DNA of 64,000 nucleotides, from positions 62,001 through 126,000 of the forward strand of contig NZ_JASSOT010000062.1 of NCBI RefSeq assembly GCF_030238365.1. Reading direction: 5' to 3'. Under the pieces are notes generated by a model, which was not told the origin of the DNA, did no database searches, and worked only from the letters and a program-made list of their open reading frames with translations. Of this stretch, positions 19,893 through 29,064 are shown in pieces. Every line of letters starts with the position of its first letter. The first letter of the stretch is position 1. A program made the translations under genes and the position numbers. Origin of the DNA: Lelliottia wanjuensis. GTDB lineage: Bacteria > Pseudomonadota > Gammaproteobacteria > Enterobacterales > Enterobacteriaceae.

Positions 19893-20005
19893 CTGCTTCG
19901 CTGGTGTAGCAACCAGTCACCGGGCCCGGAAGCAGTTCCATAACCTACGCGGCAATTCCAACTTGCCTGGTTCTGCCTTTTCCGGTGAAGAAGGAACCCG
20001 CGTAG
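19893..20005 (+). promoter_or_regulatory. Structured leader of the small ORF
   Basis: There are two successive inverted repeats. CTGCTTC (19893-19899) pairs with GAAGCAG (19929-19935) and encloses CTGGT/ACCAG (19901-19905 and 19912-19916). CTACGCGG (19945-19952) pairs with CCGCGTAG (19998-20005), and inside it GGTTC (19969-19973) can pair with GAACC (19994-19998). The second stem ends six bases before the Shine-Dalgarno AAAGG (20012-20016). A CCTTT at 19976-19980 could mask that site. Confidence 0.55.
19906..19962. repeat. Diverged repeat, copy B
   Basis: It holds GTAGCA (19906-19911), CACCGGGC (19918-19925) and GCGGCAATTCCAAC (19949-19962), colinear with copy A. It lies within the plus-strand leader of the small ORF. 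Confidence 0.65.
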
Positions 20006-20026
20006 CCCTGCAAAGGAACGCACGCA

Positions 20027-20146
20027 ATGGAGATGCGATATATCTATGCGCTGATCGTTGTGACCGGTTTACTGCTGACGGCGCTGCATGGTGGCTGGAA
20101 TATTTCCGACATCACGGTGCTGTTGGTCGTCAATCTCGGCAACTAG
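20027..20146 (+). CDS. Candidate 39-residue hydrophobic small protein
   Basis: The ORF starts at ATG 20027, nine bases after AAAGGA (20012-20017). A second in-frame ATG lies two codons later. The peptide begins MEMRYIYALIVVTGLLLTAL, a good single membrane segment, then HGGWNISD and a second hydrophobic stretch ending VVNLGN. The stop is five bases before a very strong terminator. I do not recognise the sequence with confidence. Size, hydrophobicity, structured leader and a complementary minus-strand repeat suggest a type I toxin or an RNA-regulated small membrane protein. A leader peptide for attenuation is an alternative, but it has no amino-acid run and yacH starts 200 bases later. Confidence 0.5.
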   Translation: MEMRYIYALIVVTGLLLTALHGGWNISDITVLLVVNLGN

Positions 20147-20151
20147 CTGCT

Positions 20152-20175
20152 GGCCGCTCGCAAGAGCGGCCTTTT
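20152..20175 (+). terminator. Strong terminator after the small ORF
   Basis: GGCCGCTC and GAGCGGCC form a perfect eight-base GC-rich stem with a GCAA tetraloop, followed by TTTT. It ends the transcript of the 39-codon ORF before yacH. Confidence 0.85.
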
Positions 20176-20346
20176 GAATTTCCCACGCCTTTTTCCCCAT
20201 CGGATATAATTTGTGTAATAAATGCTCACACTCTTTATCAGGACACTTCCGCCGTTTCCCAACATTAATCAAAACGGCACAGCACGGGTGAATATACTCG
20301 CGGCAACAAGAACGCCCATCGACACTGCTTACGCTGGAGTCACACT

Positions 20347-21900
20347 ATGAAGTTGCCCTTTAAGCCACACCTTCTGGTCCTGCTGTGCAGTGCCGGGCTG
20401 TTAGCCGCATCCGGCGTGATGTTTGTGAAGAGCCGGGCTCCAGAGACGGTCTCAACACCACCGGTCGCGGCGGTGCCTCAGCCCGTCCCCCCACCGCCTG
20501 CACCGGTTGTTACCCCAACCTATACCGCCGCGCAGATCGATCAGTGGACAGCCCCTATCGCGCTCTATCCCGACGCGCTGCTCTCGCAAATCCTGATGGC
20601 CTCCACCTATCCGGCAAACGTGATTCAGGCCGCGCAGTGGTCGAAAGACAATCCTAAAATGCAGGGCGACGCAGCCATTCAGGCGGTGAGCAATCAGCCG
20701 TGGGACCCGAGCGTCAAATCCCTGGTCGCCTTTCCTCAGCTGATGTCACTGATGGGTGAAAACCCGCCGTGGATACAGAGTCTCGGCGATGCGTTTCTGG
20801 CGCAGCCTAAGGATGTGATGGATTCCGTTCAGCGTCTGCGTCAACTGGCTCAGCAGACAGGCGCGCTGCAGTCCACGCCGCAGCAGACGGTCACCAGTGT
20901 GAAGAAAGCGGAACCGGCTGCCAGCACGACATCCGGCTCAACCGCGACCACCACCACGGCCACCACAACCAGCCCGACGGTTATCAAAATCGAATCTGCC
21001 GATCCGCAGGTGGTTTACGTCCCGACCTATAACCCCAACACAGTCTATGGCACCTGGCCAAGCACCAGCTATCCACCGGTCTACCTTCCCCCTTCCCCGG
21101 GCGAGCAGTTTACCGACAGCCTGGTAAAAGGCCTCGGCTTTAGCCTCGGAGTCGCCACCACCTACGCGATATTCAGTAATATCGACTGGGACGACGACGA
21201 TCACCACCATGACCACGATGATTATGACCACCACAACGGCGGCTATAACCGCAACGGCGATAACAACATCAACATCAACGTGGATAACTTCAATAAAATC
21301 AGCGGGCAGCGCCTGACGGATAACAACCGCACCTGGCAGCATAATCCTGCCTATCGTGAGGGGGTTCCGTATCCGAATAATCAGCTCAATAACCGTTTCC
21401 ACTCGACGAACAGCGCGACGGGCCTGAGTGCCACGCAGCAAAAACCGGTTAACCGCGACAGTCAGCGCCAGGCGGCACTGGCTCAGGTTCAGCAATCCAC
21501 CGGGAAAAACCTTTCGCAAACCCAGCGTCCGGCAACGAAAGACGCTCAGCGTCAGGCGGCCAACAATCAGCTGAAGCAGATTTCCGAGCGCAATAACTAT
21601 CGCGGGTACGACACCAACAAGCCACAGACCACGCAGCGCGCGAATAACAGAGCCCAGCGCGATAACCATCAGAATCTGTCCCAGCGGCAGGAGCGACCGA
21701 CTACGCAACCCGTTCGCCAGCGAAATACGCAACCGCGGGCCAATGCCTTAAGCGGCAACGATAGCCGGTCAGGCAACTGGCAGGCGCAGCAGCAGCGCGG
21801 CGCGCAGAGCCGTCAGTTCACCGCGCAACACCAGAACCGTCAGCAGCCGCGGCAAATGCCAGCGGGCCGCACTGAACACCGTGAATTCCGCCACCGCTAA
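20347..21900 (+). CDS. yacH: DUF3300 family protein YacH
   Basis: This is a predicted envelope protein of 517 residues with an N-terminal hydrophobic signal or anchor (HLLVLLCSAGLLAASGVMF), then a proline-rich linker. The DUF3300 region spans about residues 60-270 (WTAPIALYPDALLSQILMAS, WDPSVKSLVAFPQ, VYVPTYNPNTVYG). An acidic and histidine-rich patch near residues 279-297 (DWDDDDHHHDHDDYDHH) may bind metal. The C-terminal 200 residues are low-complexity, rich in Gln, Asn and Arg, and probably disordered. It is about 100 residues shorter than E. coli YacH as I remember it. The function is unknown. It is followed 10 bases later by a DUF2950 gene. Confidence 0.9.
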   Translation: MKLPFKPHLLVLLCSAGLLAASGVMFVKSRAPETVSTPPVAAVPQPVPPPPAPVVTPTYTAAQIDQWTAPIALYPDALLSQILMASTYPANVIQAAQWSKDNPKMQGDAAIQAVSNQPWDPSVKSLVAFPQLMSLMGENPPWIQSLGDAFLAQPKDVMDSVQRLRQLAQQTGALQSTPQQTVTSVKKAEPAASTTSGSTATTTTATTTSPTVIKIESADPQVVYVPTYNPNTVYGTWPSTSYPPVYLPPSPGEQFTDSLVKGLGFSLGVATTYAIFSNIDWDDDDHHHDHDDYDHHNGGYNRNGDNNININVDNFNKISGQRLTDNNRTWQHNPAYREGVPYPNNQLNNRFHSTNSATGLSATQQKPVNRDSQRQAALAQVQQSTGKNLSQTQRPATKDAQRQAANNQLKQISERNNYRGYDTNKPQTTQRANNRAQRDNHQNLSQRQERPTTQPVRQRNTQPRANALSGNDSRSGNWQAQQQRGAQSRQFTAQHQNRQQPRQMPAGRTEHREFRHR

Positions 21901-21910
21901 GGGCATCAAA

Positions 21911-22705
21911 ATGAAAAAGAAATTACTCAGTGGAATGATGCTGCTTATGGTCTCCACTTTTGCCCTCGCGCAGCAGGAGTTCGCTACACCGGACGAAGCA
22001 ACCAGCGCCCTGGCGAAGGCCATCAGCACACAAAACGAAGGCGAGATGAAAAACCTGCTCGGCGATGACTGGCGTGATTTTTTGCCGCCGGAGGGCGTCG
22101 ACCCTGACGCAGTTGATCGTTTTCTGCGTGACTGGCAGGTCAGCCATCACACGGTCATCAATGGCGATATCGCGCATTTGAACGTGGGCGATAGCGACTG
22201 GCAACTTCCGATCCCCGTCGTGAAGCGCGAGGCTGGCTGGCAGTTTGATATGAAAAAGGCCGCCGAGGAGATCCTGACGCGCGAGATTGGCCGCAACGAA
22301 CTCGCCGCCATTGAAGCCCTTCATGCCTATGTCGATGCGCAGCAAAGCTATTTCTTGCTCAATCATCAATACGCGAAAAAGGTGATTAGCTCAGAAGGGA
22401 AAAAAGACGGCCTGTACTGGCCAGCCGCTCCCGGTGAAGCGCCAAGCCCGCTCGGTCCGGCGTTCAGCCCACCGGTGCCGGGGACCGGGTATCACGGCTA
22501 CCAGTTCCGGATCCTGCCGGATAACGAGAGTGGCTTTGCAATGATCGCCTGGCCCGTCAGCTATGGTCAGACCGGCGTCATGAGTTTTATGGTGAACGGT
22601 GAAGACAAGGTGTATCAGACGGATCTCGGCAGCGAGTCGCAGAAGAAGGCGCAGGAGATAAAGGCTTATCAGCCGGATAAAGCGTGGCAGCCCGTCACTC
22701 CATAA
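21911..22705 (+). CDS. DUF2950 family exported protein
   Basis: This 264-residue protein has a clear signal peptide (MKKKLLSGMMLLMVSTFALA, cleaved before QQEF). DUF2950 hallmarks are the N-terminal F-A-TPDEATSALAKAI segment, WQFDMKKAAEEILTREIGRNE, the central DGLYWP and the C-terminal GYQFRILP with MSFMVN. The biochemical role is unknown. DUF3300 and DUF2950 genes are often neighbours, and the 10-base spacing here indicates an operon. It is absent from E. coli K-12 at this place. It ends at a strong terminator shared with lpd. Confidence 0.9.
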   Translation: MKKKLLSGMMLLMVSTFALAQQEFATPDEATSALAKAISTQNEGEMKNLLGDDWRDFLPPEGVDPDAVDRFLRDWQVSHHTVINGDIAHLNVGDSDWQLPIPVVKREAGWQFDMKKAAEEILTREIGRNELAAIEALHAYVDAQQSYFLLNHQYAKKVISSEGKKDGLYWPAAPGEAPSPLGPAFSPPVPGTGYHGYQFRILPDNESGFAMIAWPVSYGQTGVMSFMVNGEDKVYQTDLGSESQKKAQEIKAYQPDKAWQPVTP

Positions 22706-22710
22706 TAAAA

Positions 22711-22736
22711 AAAGCCGCTCAGTTGAGCGGCTTTTT
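22711..22736. terminator. Bidirectional terminator between the DUF2950 gene and lpd
   Basis: AAAGCCGCTC-AGTT-GAGCGGCTTTTT has a perfect stem of 10 bases, with an A-run before it and a T-run after it, so it can end both converging transcripts. Confidence 0.92.
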
Positions 22737-22749
22737 CATATTCAGAAGA

Positions 22750-24174
22750 TTACTTCTTCTTGGCTTTCGCGTTCGGCAGGTCGGTGATGCTACCTTCAAA
22801 CACTTCTGCCGCCAGGCCCACGGACTCGTGCAGAGTCGGGTGTGCGTGGATGGTCAGCGCGATGTCTTCAGCGTCACAGCCCATTTCGATAGCCAGACCG
22901 ATCTCACCCAGCAGCTCGCCGCCGTTGGTGCCGACAATCGCGCCACCGATCACACGGTGAGTCTCTTTGTCGAAGATCAGTTTGGTCACGCCATCGGCGC
23001 AGTCGGAAGCGATCGCACGGCCAGAAGCAGCCCACGGGAAGGTGGCGGTTTCGTAGCTGATGCCTTTCTCTTTCGCTTCTTTCTCGGTCAGACCTACCCA
23101 GGCAACTTCTGGCTCGGTGTAAGCGATCGATGGGATCACTTTCGGGTCGAAGTAGTGCTTCATGCCCGCGATAACTTCAGCGGCAACGTGGCCTTCGTGA
23201 ACACCTTTGTGTGCCAGCATTGGCTGACCGACGATATCGCCGATGGCAAAGATGTGCGGCACGTTGGTGCGCAGCTGTTTGTCGACACGGATAAAGCCAC
23301 GGTCGTCCACTTCAACGCCCGCCGCGCCTGCATCCAGGTTTTTGCCGTTCGGTACACGACCGATAGCGACCAGCACCGCGTCGTAACGCTGCGCTTCAGC
23401 AGGGGCTTTTTTGCCTTCCATGGAAACGTAAATACCGTCTTCTTTCGCTTCAACGGCAGTCACTTTGGTTTCCAGCATCAGGTTGAATTTCTTGCTGATG
23501 CGTTTGGTGAAGACTTTCACGATGTCTTTATCGGCAGCCGGGATAACCTGGTCGAACATTTCAACCACGTCAATCTCTGAACCCAGCGCATGGTAAACGG
23601 TACCCATTTCCAGACCGATGATACCGCCACCCATAACCAGCAGGCGTTTTGGAACGGTTTTCAGTTCCAGAGCGTCGGTGGAATCCCACACGCGTGGATC
23701 TTCATGCGGAATGAATGGCAGTTCGATCGGACGGGAGCCCGCCGCGATAATCGCGTTGTCGAAGTTGATCACGGTTTTACCGTTTTCACCTTCCACTTCC
23801 AGGGTGTTAGCCCCGGTGAATTTACCCAGACCGTTGACCACTTTCACTTTACGGCCTTTAGCCATGCCAGCCAGACCGCCGGTCAGCTGAGTGATCACTT
23901 TCTCTTTCCAGGTACGAATCTTGTCGATATCGGTTTTCGGCTCGCCGAAGACGATACCGTGGTCAGCCAGTGCTTTGGCTTCTTCGATAACTTTTGCTAC
24001 GTGCAGCAGTGCTTTAGAAGGGATACAGCCGACGTTCAGACAAACACCACCGAGGGTGTTGTAACGTTCTACGATAACGGTTTCCAGACCTAAATCAGCG
24101 CAACGGAAGGCAGCAGAGTAACCTGCCGGGCCTGCCCCAAGTACCACGACCTGAGTTTTGATTTCAGTACTCAT
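22750..24174 (-). CDS. lpd: Dihydrolipoamide dehydrogenase (E3)
   Basis: Lpd reoxidises dihydrolipoyl groups of the pyruvate and 2-oxoglutarate dehydrogenases and of the glycine cleavage system, passing electrons through FAD to NAD+. The 474-residue protein has the FAD motif VVVLGAGPAGYSA, redox cysteines Cys45 and Cys50 in GGVCLNVGCIPSK, the NAD motif LLVMGGGIIGLEMG, and the C-terminal HAHPTLHES with the catalytic histidine. ATG 24174 is preferred over 24177 because AAGAGG lies too close to the latter. It is last in the pdh operon. The 200-base gap from aceF, with a terminator, allows a separate lpd promoter as in E. coli. Confidence 0.97.
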   Translation of the reverse strand: MSTEIKTQVVVLGAGPAGYSAAFRCADLGLETVIVERYNTLGGVCLNVGCIPSKALLHVAKVIEEAKALADHGIVFGEPKTDIDKIRTWKEKVITQLTGGLAGMAKGRKVKVVNGLGKFTGANTLEVEGENGKTVINFDNAIIAAGSRPIELPFIPHEDPRVWDSTDALELKTVPKRLLVMGGGIIGLEMGTVYHALGSEIDVVEMFDQVIPAADKDIVKVFTKRISKKFNLMLETKVTAVEAKEDGIYVSMEGKKAPAEAQRYDAVLVAIGRVPNGKNLDAGAAGVEVDDRGFIRVDKQLRTNVPHIFAIGDIVGQPMLAHKGVHEGHVAAEVIAGMKHYFDPKVIPSIAYTEPEVAWVGLTEKEAKEKGISYETATFPWAASGRAIASDCADGVTKLIFDKETHRVIGGAIVGTNGGELLGEIGLAIEMGCDAEDIALTIHAHPTLHESVGLAAEVFEGSITDLPNAKAKKK

Positions 24175-24343
24175 CATGACCTCTTATTGATTTCCGGCGG
24201 TCCAGGTACTTGTCGCCCTTCATCCACCGGGACGTTCTATCCGCCCGTATTTTACAAAATTGTTAACAATTTTGAAACAACAAACGGCTCATGAATTCTT
24301 GTCTTTACCCATAACCTCACAATTATCATGAGATTACAAGACA

Positions 24344-24369
24344 AAAAGCCGGCCGACTGGCCGGCTTTT
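24344..24369 (-). terminator. Terminator between aceF and lpd
   Basis: On the minus strand AAAAGCCGGCC and GGCCGGCTTTT form a perfect 11-base stem with a four-base loop, ending in CTTTTTGT. It lies four bases after the aceF stop and probably lets only part of transcription reach lpd. Confidence 0.9.
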
Positions 24370-24373
24370 GCGA

Positions 24374-26263
24374 TTACATCACCAGGCGGCGAATATCGCT
24401 CAGGGTGTTGTTGATGATGGTAATGAAGCGAGCACCATCAGCACCGTCGATCACGCGGTGGTCGAAGGAGAGAGAGATTGGCATCATCAGACGCGGCACA
24501 AACTCTTTACCATTCCACACCGGTTCCATCGCGGACTTGGACACACCGAGGATCGCCACTTCCGGCGCGTTAACAATCGGCGCGAAGTGGGTGGTACCCA
24601 GGCCGCCGATGCTGGAGATAGTGAAGCAACCGCCCTGCATTTCGCCGGCTGTCAGCTTACCATCACGCGCTTTCTTGGAAATTACCGTCAGTTCACGGGA
24701 CAGCTCAGTGATGCTCTTCTTGTTCACGTCTTTGAAGACCGGAACAACCAGACCATTTGGCGTATCAACCGCAACACCAATGTTGATGTATTTCTTCAGC
24801 GTCAGACGCTGTGCATCTTCAGACAGAGAGCTGTTGAAACGTGGCATCTGCTCAAGGGCTGCCGCAACCGCTTTCATGATGAAGACCACTGGGGTGAATT
24901 TCACGTCCAGTTTACGTTTCTCAGCTTCGGCGTTCTGCTGTTTACGGAACGCTTCCAGATCGGTGATATCGGTTTTGTCGAAGTGCGTAACGTGCGGGAT
25001 CATCACCCAGTTACGGCTCAGGTTGGCACCAGAGATTTTCTGGATACGGCCCAGTTCCACTTCTTCGATTTCACCAAACTTGCTGAAGTCCACTTTCGGC
25101 CATGGCAGCATGCCCGGGATACCGCCGCCGGTAGCAGCAGTTGGTGCCGCTTCAGCGCGTTTCACCGCTTCTTTCACGTAAGTCTGAACGTCTTCGCGCA
25201 GGATACGACCCTTACGGCCTGTCCCTTTCACTTTCGCCAGATTCACACCGAATTCGCGCGCCAGGCGACGAATCAGTGGGGTGGCGTGAACGTACGCGTC
25301 GTTCTCAGCAAACTCAGATTTGCCTTCGGCTTTCGCAGCCGGTGCCGCTGCTTTTGCAGCAGGGGCCGGAGCGGCAGCAGCAGGTGCTGGAGCAGCAGCC
25401 GGAGCCGCGGCAGGCGCAGCGCCTTCCACTTCGAAGACCATGATCAGAGAGCCGGTGGACACTTTGTCACCGGTGCTGATTTTAATATCTTTCACGGTAC
25501 CTGCGAACGGAGCCGGGACTTCCATAGAGGCTTTGTCGCCTTCTACGGTGATCAGTGACTGCTCAGCGGCAACTTTGTCGCCCACTTTCACCATCACTTC
25601 AGTCACTTCAACTTCGTCACCGCCGATATCCGGAACGTTAACGTCTTTCGCGCCAGAGGCTGCTGGTGCAGCCGCGGCCGCCGGAGCAGCTGCCTGTGCT
25701 GGAGCCGCAGCAGGTGCAGCACCCGCCACTTCGAAGACCATAATCAGGGAGCCGGTAGACACTTTGTCGCCGGTGTTGATTTTGATCTCTTTAACGACGC
25801 CCGCGAACGGAGCCGGGACTTCCATAGAGGCTTTGTCGCCTTCTACGGTGATCAGGGATTGTTCAGCGGCAACGGTGTCGCCCACTTTCACCATGATCTC
25901 AGTCACTTCGACTTCGTCACCGCCGATGTCTGGCACGTTGACGTCTTTTGCAGCCGCAGCTGCTGGTGCAGCTGCCGGAGCCGCTGCTTCTTTCTTCTCT
26001 TCCTGCGCAGGTGCAGCAGCTGCTGCACCGTCGGCGGAATCGAAAATCATGATCAGTTTGCCAGTCTCGGTTTTGTCGCCAACAGAGACTTTGATCTCTT
26101 TAACGATGCCAGCCTGAGGAGACGGGACTTCCATAGAGGCTTTGTCGCCTTCTACGGTGATCAGCGACTGTTCAGCTTCAACTTTGTCGCCTACTTTGAC
26201 CAGGATCTCGGTGATTTCAACTTCATCAGCCCCGATGTCCGGTACATTGATTTCGATAGCCAT
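24374..26263 (-). CDS. aceF: Dihydrolipoyl acetyltransferase (E2) with three lipoyl domains
   Basis: AceF is the core of the pyruvate dehydrogenase complex, carrying the acetyl group on lipoyl-lysine and passing it to CoA. The 629-residue protein has three lipoyl domains with lysines at 41, 144 and 244 (each in GDKASMEVP), joined by Ala/Pro-rich linkers. The E3-binding domain is near residues 324-364 ([15 protein letters not shown]). The catalytic domain carries His602 in [10 protein letters not shown]. Domains two and three are exactly 300 bases apart and nearly identical in DNA. The start follows GAGG, 14 bases downstream of aceE. Confidence 0.98.
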   Translation of the reverse strand: MAIEINVPDIGADEVEITEILVKVGDKVEAEQSLITVEGDKASMEVPSPQAGIVKEIKVSVGDKTETGKLIMIFDSADGAAAAAPAQEEKKEAAAPAAAPAAAAAKDVNVPDIGGDEVEVTEIMVKVGDTVAAEQSLITVEGDKASMEVPAPFAGVVKEIKINTGDKVSTGSLIMVFEVAGAAPAAAPAQAAAPAAAAAPAASGAKDVNVPDIGGDEVEVTEVMVKVGDKVAAEQSLITVEGDKASMEVPAPFAGTVKDIKISTGDKVSTGSLIMVFEVEGAAPAAAPAAAPAPAAAAPAPAAKAAAPAAKAEGKSEFAENDAYVHATPLIRRLAREFGVNLAKVKGTGRKGRILREDVQTYVKEAVKRAEAAPTAATGGGIPGMLPWPKVDFSKFGEIEEVELGRIQKISGANLSRNWVMIPHVTHFDKTDITDLEAFRKQQNAEAEKRKLDVKFTPVVFIMKAVAAALEQMPRFNSSLSEDAQRLTLKKYINIGVAVDTPNGLVVPVFKDVNKKSITELSRELTVISKKARDGKLTAGEMQGGCFTISSIGGLGTTHFAPIVNAPEVAILGVSKSAMEPVWNGKEFVPRLMMPISLSFDHRVIDGADGARFITIINNTLSDIRRLVM

Positions 26264-26277
26264 TATTCTTTTACCTC

Positions 26278-28941
26278 TTACGCCAGACGCGGGTTAACTT
26301 TATCTGCATCGATGTTGAATTTGGTAATTGCTTCCGCAACCACTTTCTTATCGATTTCGCCACGTTTAGCCAGTTCGCCCAGCGCTGCTACGACCACATA
26401 AGAAGAGTCAACTTCGAAGTGGTGACGCAGGTTTTCGCGGCTGTCAGAGCGACCGAAGCCGTCGGTACCCAGTACGCGGTAATCATCAGCCGGTACGTAA
26501 GTACGAACCTGCTCGGCGAACAGTTTCATATAGTCAGTCGATGCCACTGCCGGTGCGTCGTTCATCACCTGAGCGATGTACGGTACGCGTGGAGTTTCCA
26601 TCGGGTGCAGCATGTTCCAGCGCTCACAATCCTGGCCATCACGCGCCAGTTCCGTGAAGGAGGTCACGCTGTACACGTCGGAGCCAACGCCGTAGTCGTT
26701 CGCCAGGATCTGCGCTGCTTCACGAACGTGACGCAGGATAGAACCGGAGCCCAGCAGCTGAACTTTACCTTTGCTACCCGCGATGGTTTCGAGTTTGTAG
26801 ATACCTTTACGGATACCTTCCTCGGCACCTGCTGGCATAGCCGGCATGTGGTAGTTTTCGTTCAGAGTGGTGATGTAGTAGTAAACGTTCTCTTGCGCTT
26901 CACCGTACATACGTACCAGACCGTCATGCATGATGACTGCCACTTCGTACGCGTAAGACGGGTCATAAGAGATACAGTTCGGGATAGTCAGAGACTGAAT
27001 GTGGCTGTGACCATCTTCGTGCTGCAGACCTTCACCGTTCAGGGTTGTACGACCGGAAGTACCACCGACCAGGAAGCCGCGAGCCTGTTGGTCGCCAGCC
27101 TGCCAGCACAGGTCACCGATACGCTGGAAACCGAACATCGAGTAGTAGATGTAGAACGGAATCATCGGCAGGTTGTTGGTGCTGTAAGAGGTCGCAGCAG
27201 CCAGCCAGGATGCGCCTGCGCCCAGCTCGTTGATCCCTTCCTGCAGAATCTGGCCTTTCTCGTCTTCTTTGTAGTAAGCAACCTGCTCACGGTCCTGCGG
27301 GGTGTACTGCTGGCCGTTCGGGCTGTAAATACCGATCTGACGGAACAGACCTTCCATACCGAAGGTACGCGCTTCATCGGCGATGATTGGAACCAGACGA
27401 TCTTTGATCGACTTGTTTTTCAGCATCACGTTCAGGGCACGAACGAAAGCGATAGTGGTAGAGATCTCTTTGTTCTGCTCTTCCAGCAGCTGGGAGAAGT
27501 CTTCCAGAACCGGCAGTTCCAGTTTCTCAGTGAAGTTCACCTGACGGGACGGCAGGTAGCCGTTCAGTTTCTGACGCTGTGCGTGCAGGTACGTGTGTTC
27601 TTCAGAGCCTTCCGGGAAGGTGATGTAAGAGAGGTTTTCAACCTGCTCGTCGGTGACAGGAACGTTGAAACGGTCGCGGATATAACGCACGCCGTCCATG
27701 TTCATTTTCTTCACCTGGTGAGCAATGTTTTTACCTTCGGCGGTGTCACCCATGCCATAACCTTTGATGGTATGTGCCAGGATAACTGTTGCTTTGCCTT
27801 TGGTGTCTTGTGCGTTTTTCAGTGCTGCGTAGACTTTCTTCGGATCGTGGCCGCCACGGTTCAGAGCCCAGATCTGATCGTCAGACCAGTCTGCAACCAG
27901 CGCTGCGGTTTCAGGGTATTTACCGAAGAAGTGTTCACGAACGTAAGCACCGTTTTTGGATTTGAAGGTCTGATAGTCGCCGTCAACGGTTTCGTTCATC
28001 AGCTGGATCAGTTTACCGCTGGTGTCTTTACGCAGCAGCTCATCCCAACGACCGCCCCACATCACTTTAACCACGTTCCAGCCAGCACCGCTGAAGATGC
28101 CTTCCAGTTCGTTGATGATCTTGCCGTTGCCGGTTACCGGACCATCCAGACGCTGCAGGTTACAGTTGATGATGAAGCACAGGTTGTCCAGTTTCTCACG
28201 GGTGGCGATGGTGATCGCACCTTTAGATTCTGGCTCATCCATCTCGCCGTCACCGAGGAAGGCGTAAACGGTCTGCTGGGAGGTATCTTTCAGGCCACGG
28301 TGTTCCAGATATTTCAGGAATTTAGCCTGGTAAATAGCACCGATTGGACCCAGACCCATAGATACGGTCGGGAACTGCCAGAATTCAGGCATCAGTTTAG
28401 GGTGCGGGTAAGAGGAGAGACCTTTACCGTGAACTTCCTGACGGAAGTTGTTCATCTGCTCTTCAGTCAGACGACCTTCCAGGAACGCACGTGCGTATAC
28501 GCCCGGAGAGATGTGGCCCTGGAAGTACACCAGGTCGCCGCCGTCTTTCTCGGTGCGTGCGCGGAAGAAGTGGTTGAAGCACACTTCGTATACGGTCGCA
28601 GAAGACTGGAAGGAAGCCATGTGGCCGCCCAGCTCCAGGTCTTTCTTGGATGCGCGCAGAACGGTCATGATCGCGTTCCAGCGAATTGCAGAACGGATAC
28701 GACGTTCCAGATCCAGATTGCCCGGGTATTCCGGTTCGTCTTCGACGGCAATCGTGTTTACGTAGTTGCTAGCCCCTGCACCTGAGGCTACTTTCACGCC
28801 ACCTTTACGGGCTTCTGAAAGCAGCTGATCAATCAGATACTGAGCGCGCTCAACACCTTCTTCACGGATGACCGATTCGATCGCCTGTAGCCAGTCGCGA
28901 GTTTCGATCGGATCCACGTCATTTTGGAGACGTTCTGACAT
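26278..28941 (-). CDS. aceE: Pyruvate dehydrogenase E1 (homodimeric)
   Basis: AceE decarboxylates pyruvate using thiamine diphosphate and acetylates the lipoyl groups of AceF. The 887-residue length is standard. N-terminal [20 protein letters not shown] binds E2. The ThDP motif [20 protein letters not shown] ends in [18 protein letters not shown] and EDGHSHIQS are the active-site loops. It lies between pdhR (123 bases upstream) and aceF. It is probably transcribed from the PdhR-controlled promoter upstream of pdhR and from an internal one. Confidence 0.98.
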   Translation of the reverse strand: MSERLQNDVDPIETRDWLQAIESVIREEGVERAQYLIDQLLSEARKGGVKVASGAGASNYVNTIAVEDEPEYPGNLDLERRIRSAIRWNAIMTVLRASKKDLELGGHMASFQSSATVYEVCFNHFFRARTEKDGGDLVYFQGHISPGVYARAFLEGRLTEEQMNNFRQEVHGKGLSSYPHPKLMPEFWQFPTVSMGLGPIGAIYQAKFLKYLEHRGLKDTSQQTVYAFLGDGEMDEPESKGAITIATREKLDNLCFIINCNLQRLDGPVTGNGKIINELEGIFSGAGWNVVKVMWGGRWDELLRKDTSGKLIQLMNETVDGDYQTFKSKNGAYVREHFFGKYPETAALVADWSDDQIWALNRGGHDPKKVYAALKNAQDTKGKATVILAHTIKGYGMGDTAEGKNIAHQVKKMNMDGVRYIRDRFNVPVTDEQVENLSYITFPEGSEEHTYLHAQRQKLNGYLPSRQVNFTEKLELPVLEDFSQLLEEQNKEISTTIAFVRALNVMLKNKSIKDRLVPIIADEARTFGMEGLFRQIGIYSPNGQQYTPQDREQVAYYKEDEKGQILQEGINELGAGASWLAAATSYSTNNLPMIPFYIYYSMFGFQRIGDLCWQAGDQQARGFLVGGTSGRTTLNGEGLQHEDGHSHIQSLTIPNCISYDPSYAYEVAVIMHDGLVRMYGEAQENVYYYITTLNENYHMPAMPAGAEEGIRKGIYKLETIAGSKGKVQLLGSGSILRHVREAAQILANDYGVGSDVYSVTSFTELARDGQDCERWNMLHPMETPRVPYIAQVMNDAPAVASTDYMKLFAEQVRTYVPADDYRVLGTDGFGRSDSRENLRHHFEVDSSYVVVAALGELAKRGEIDKKVVAEAITKFNIDADKVNPRLA

Positions 28942-29064
28942 GGGGGTATTCCTTATCTATCTAATACGTTGATTTGTCTGGAACCTGTCCCATTGTGCTC
29001 TCAACAAAGAACACAATAAGACAGGTTCTGCGTTTAGTTGCCGCGCTCTAAAAATGCCAGGCGC

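Larger units (their letters stand above)
19455..20346. other. Long acnB-yacH intergenic region
   Basis: These 892 bases separate the divergent acnB and yacH. From memory, E. coli K-12 has only about 350 bases here. The acnB leader and promoter must lie in about 19455-19660. Between 19668 and 20175 there is a compact unit of two diverged repeats, outward terminators, a structured leader and a 39-codon small ORF, annotated separately. From 20176 to 20346 I see only the yacH upstream region. Confidence 0.7.

Noticed and set aside
19707-19943. Plus-strand frame of 78 codons through both repeats
   Set aside because: It has no ribosome binding site at its GTG/ATG, crosses the proposed divergent promoter region, and lacks recognisable sequence.
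20069-20272. Minus-strand frame of 67 codons overlapping the small ORF and its terminator
   Set aside because: It begins at TTG without a Shine-Dalgarno, and part of it is the reverse of a terminator stem. It might be looked at again if the region proves to be transcribed on that strand.
25320-26117. Plus-strand Ala/Ser-rich open frame opposite aceF
   Set aside because: It mirrors the Ala/Pro linkers and repeated lipoyl domains and is not a gene.
26419-28785. Long plus-strand open frame of 788 codons opposite aceE
   Set aside because: It is the mirror of the strongly biased codon use in aceE, with no ribosome binding site or family resemblance.
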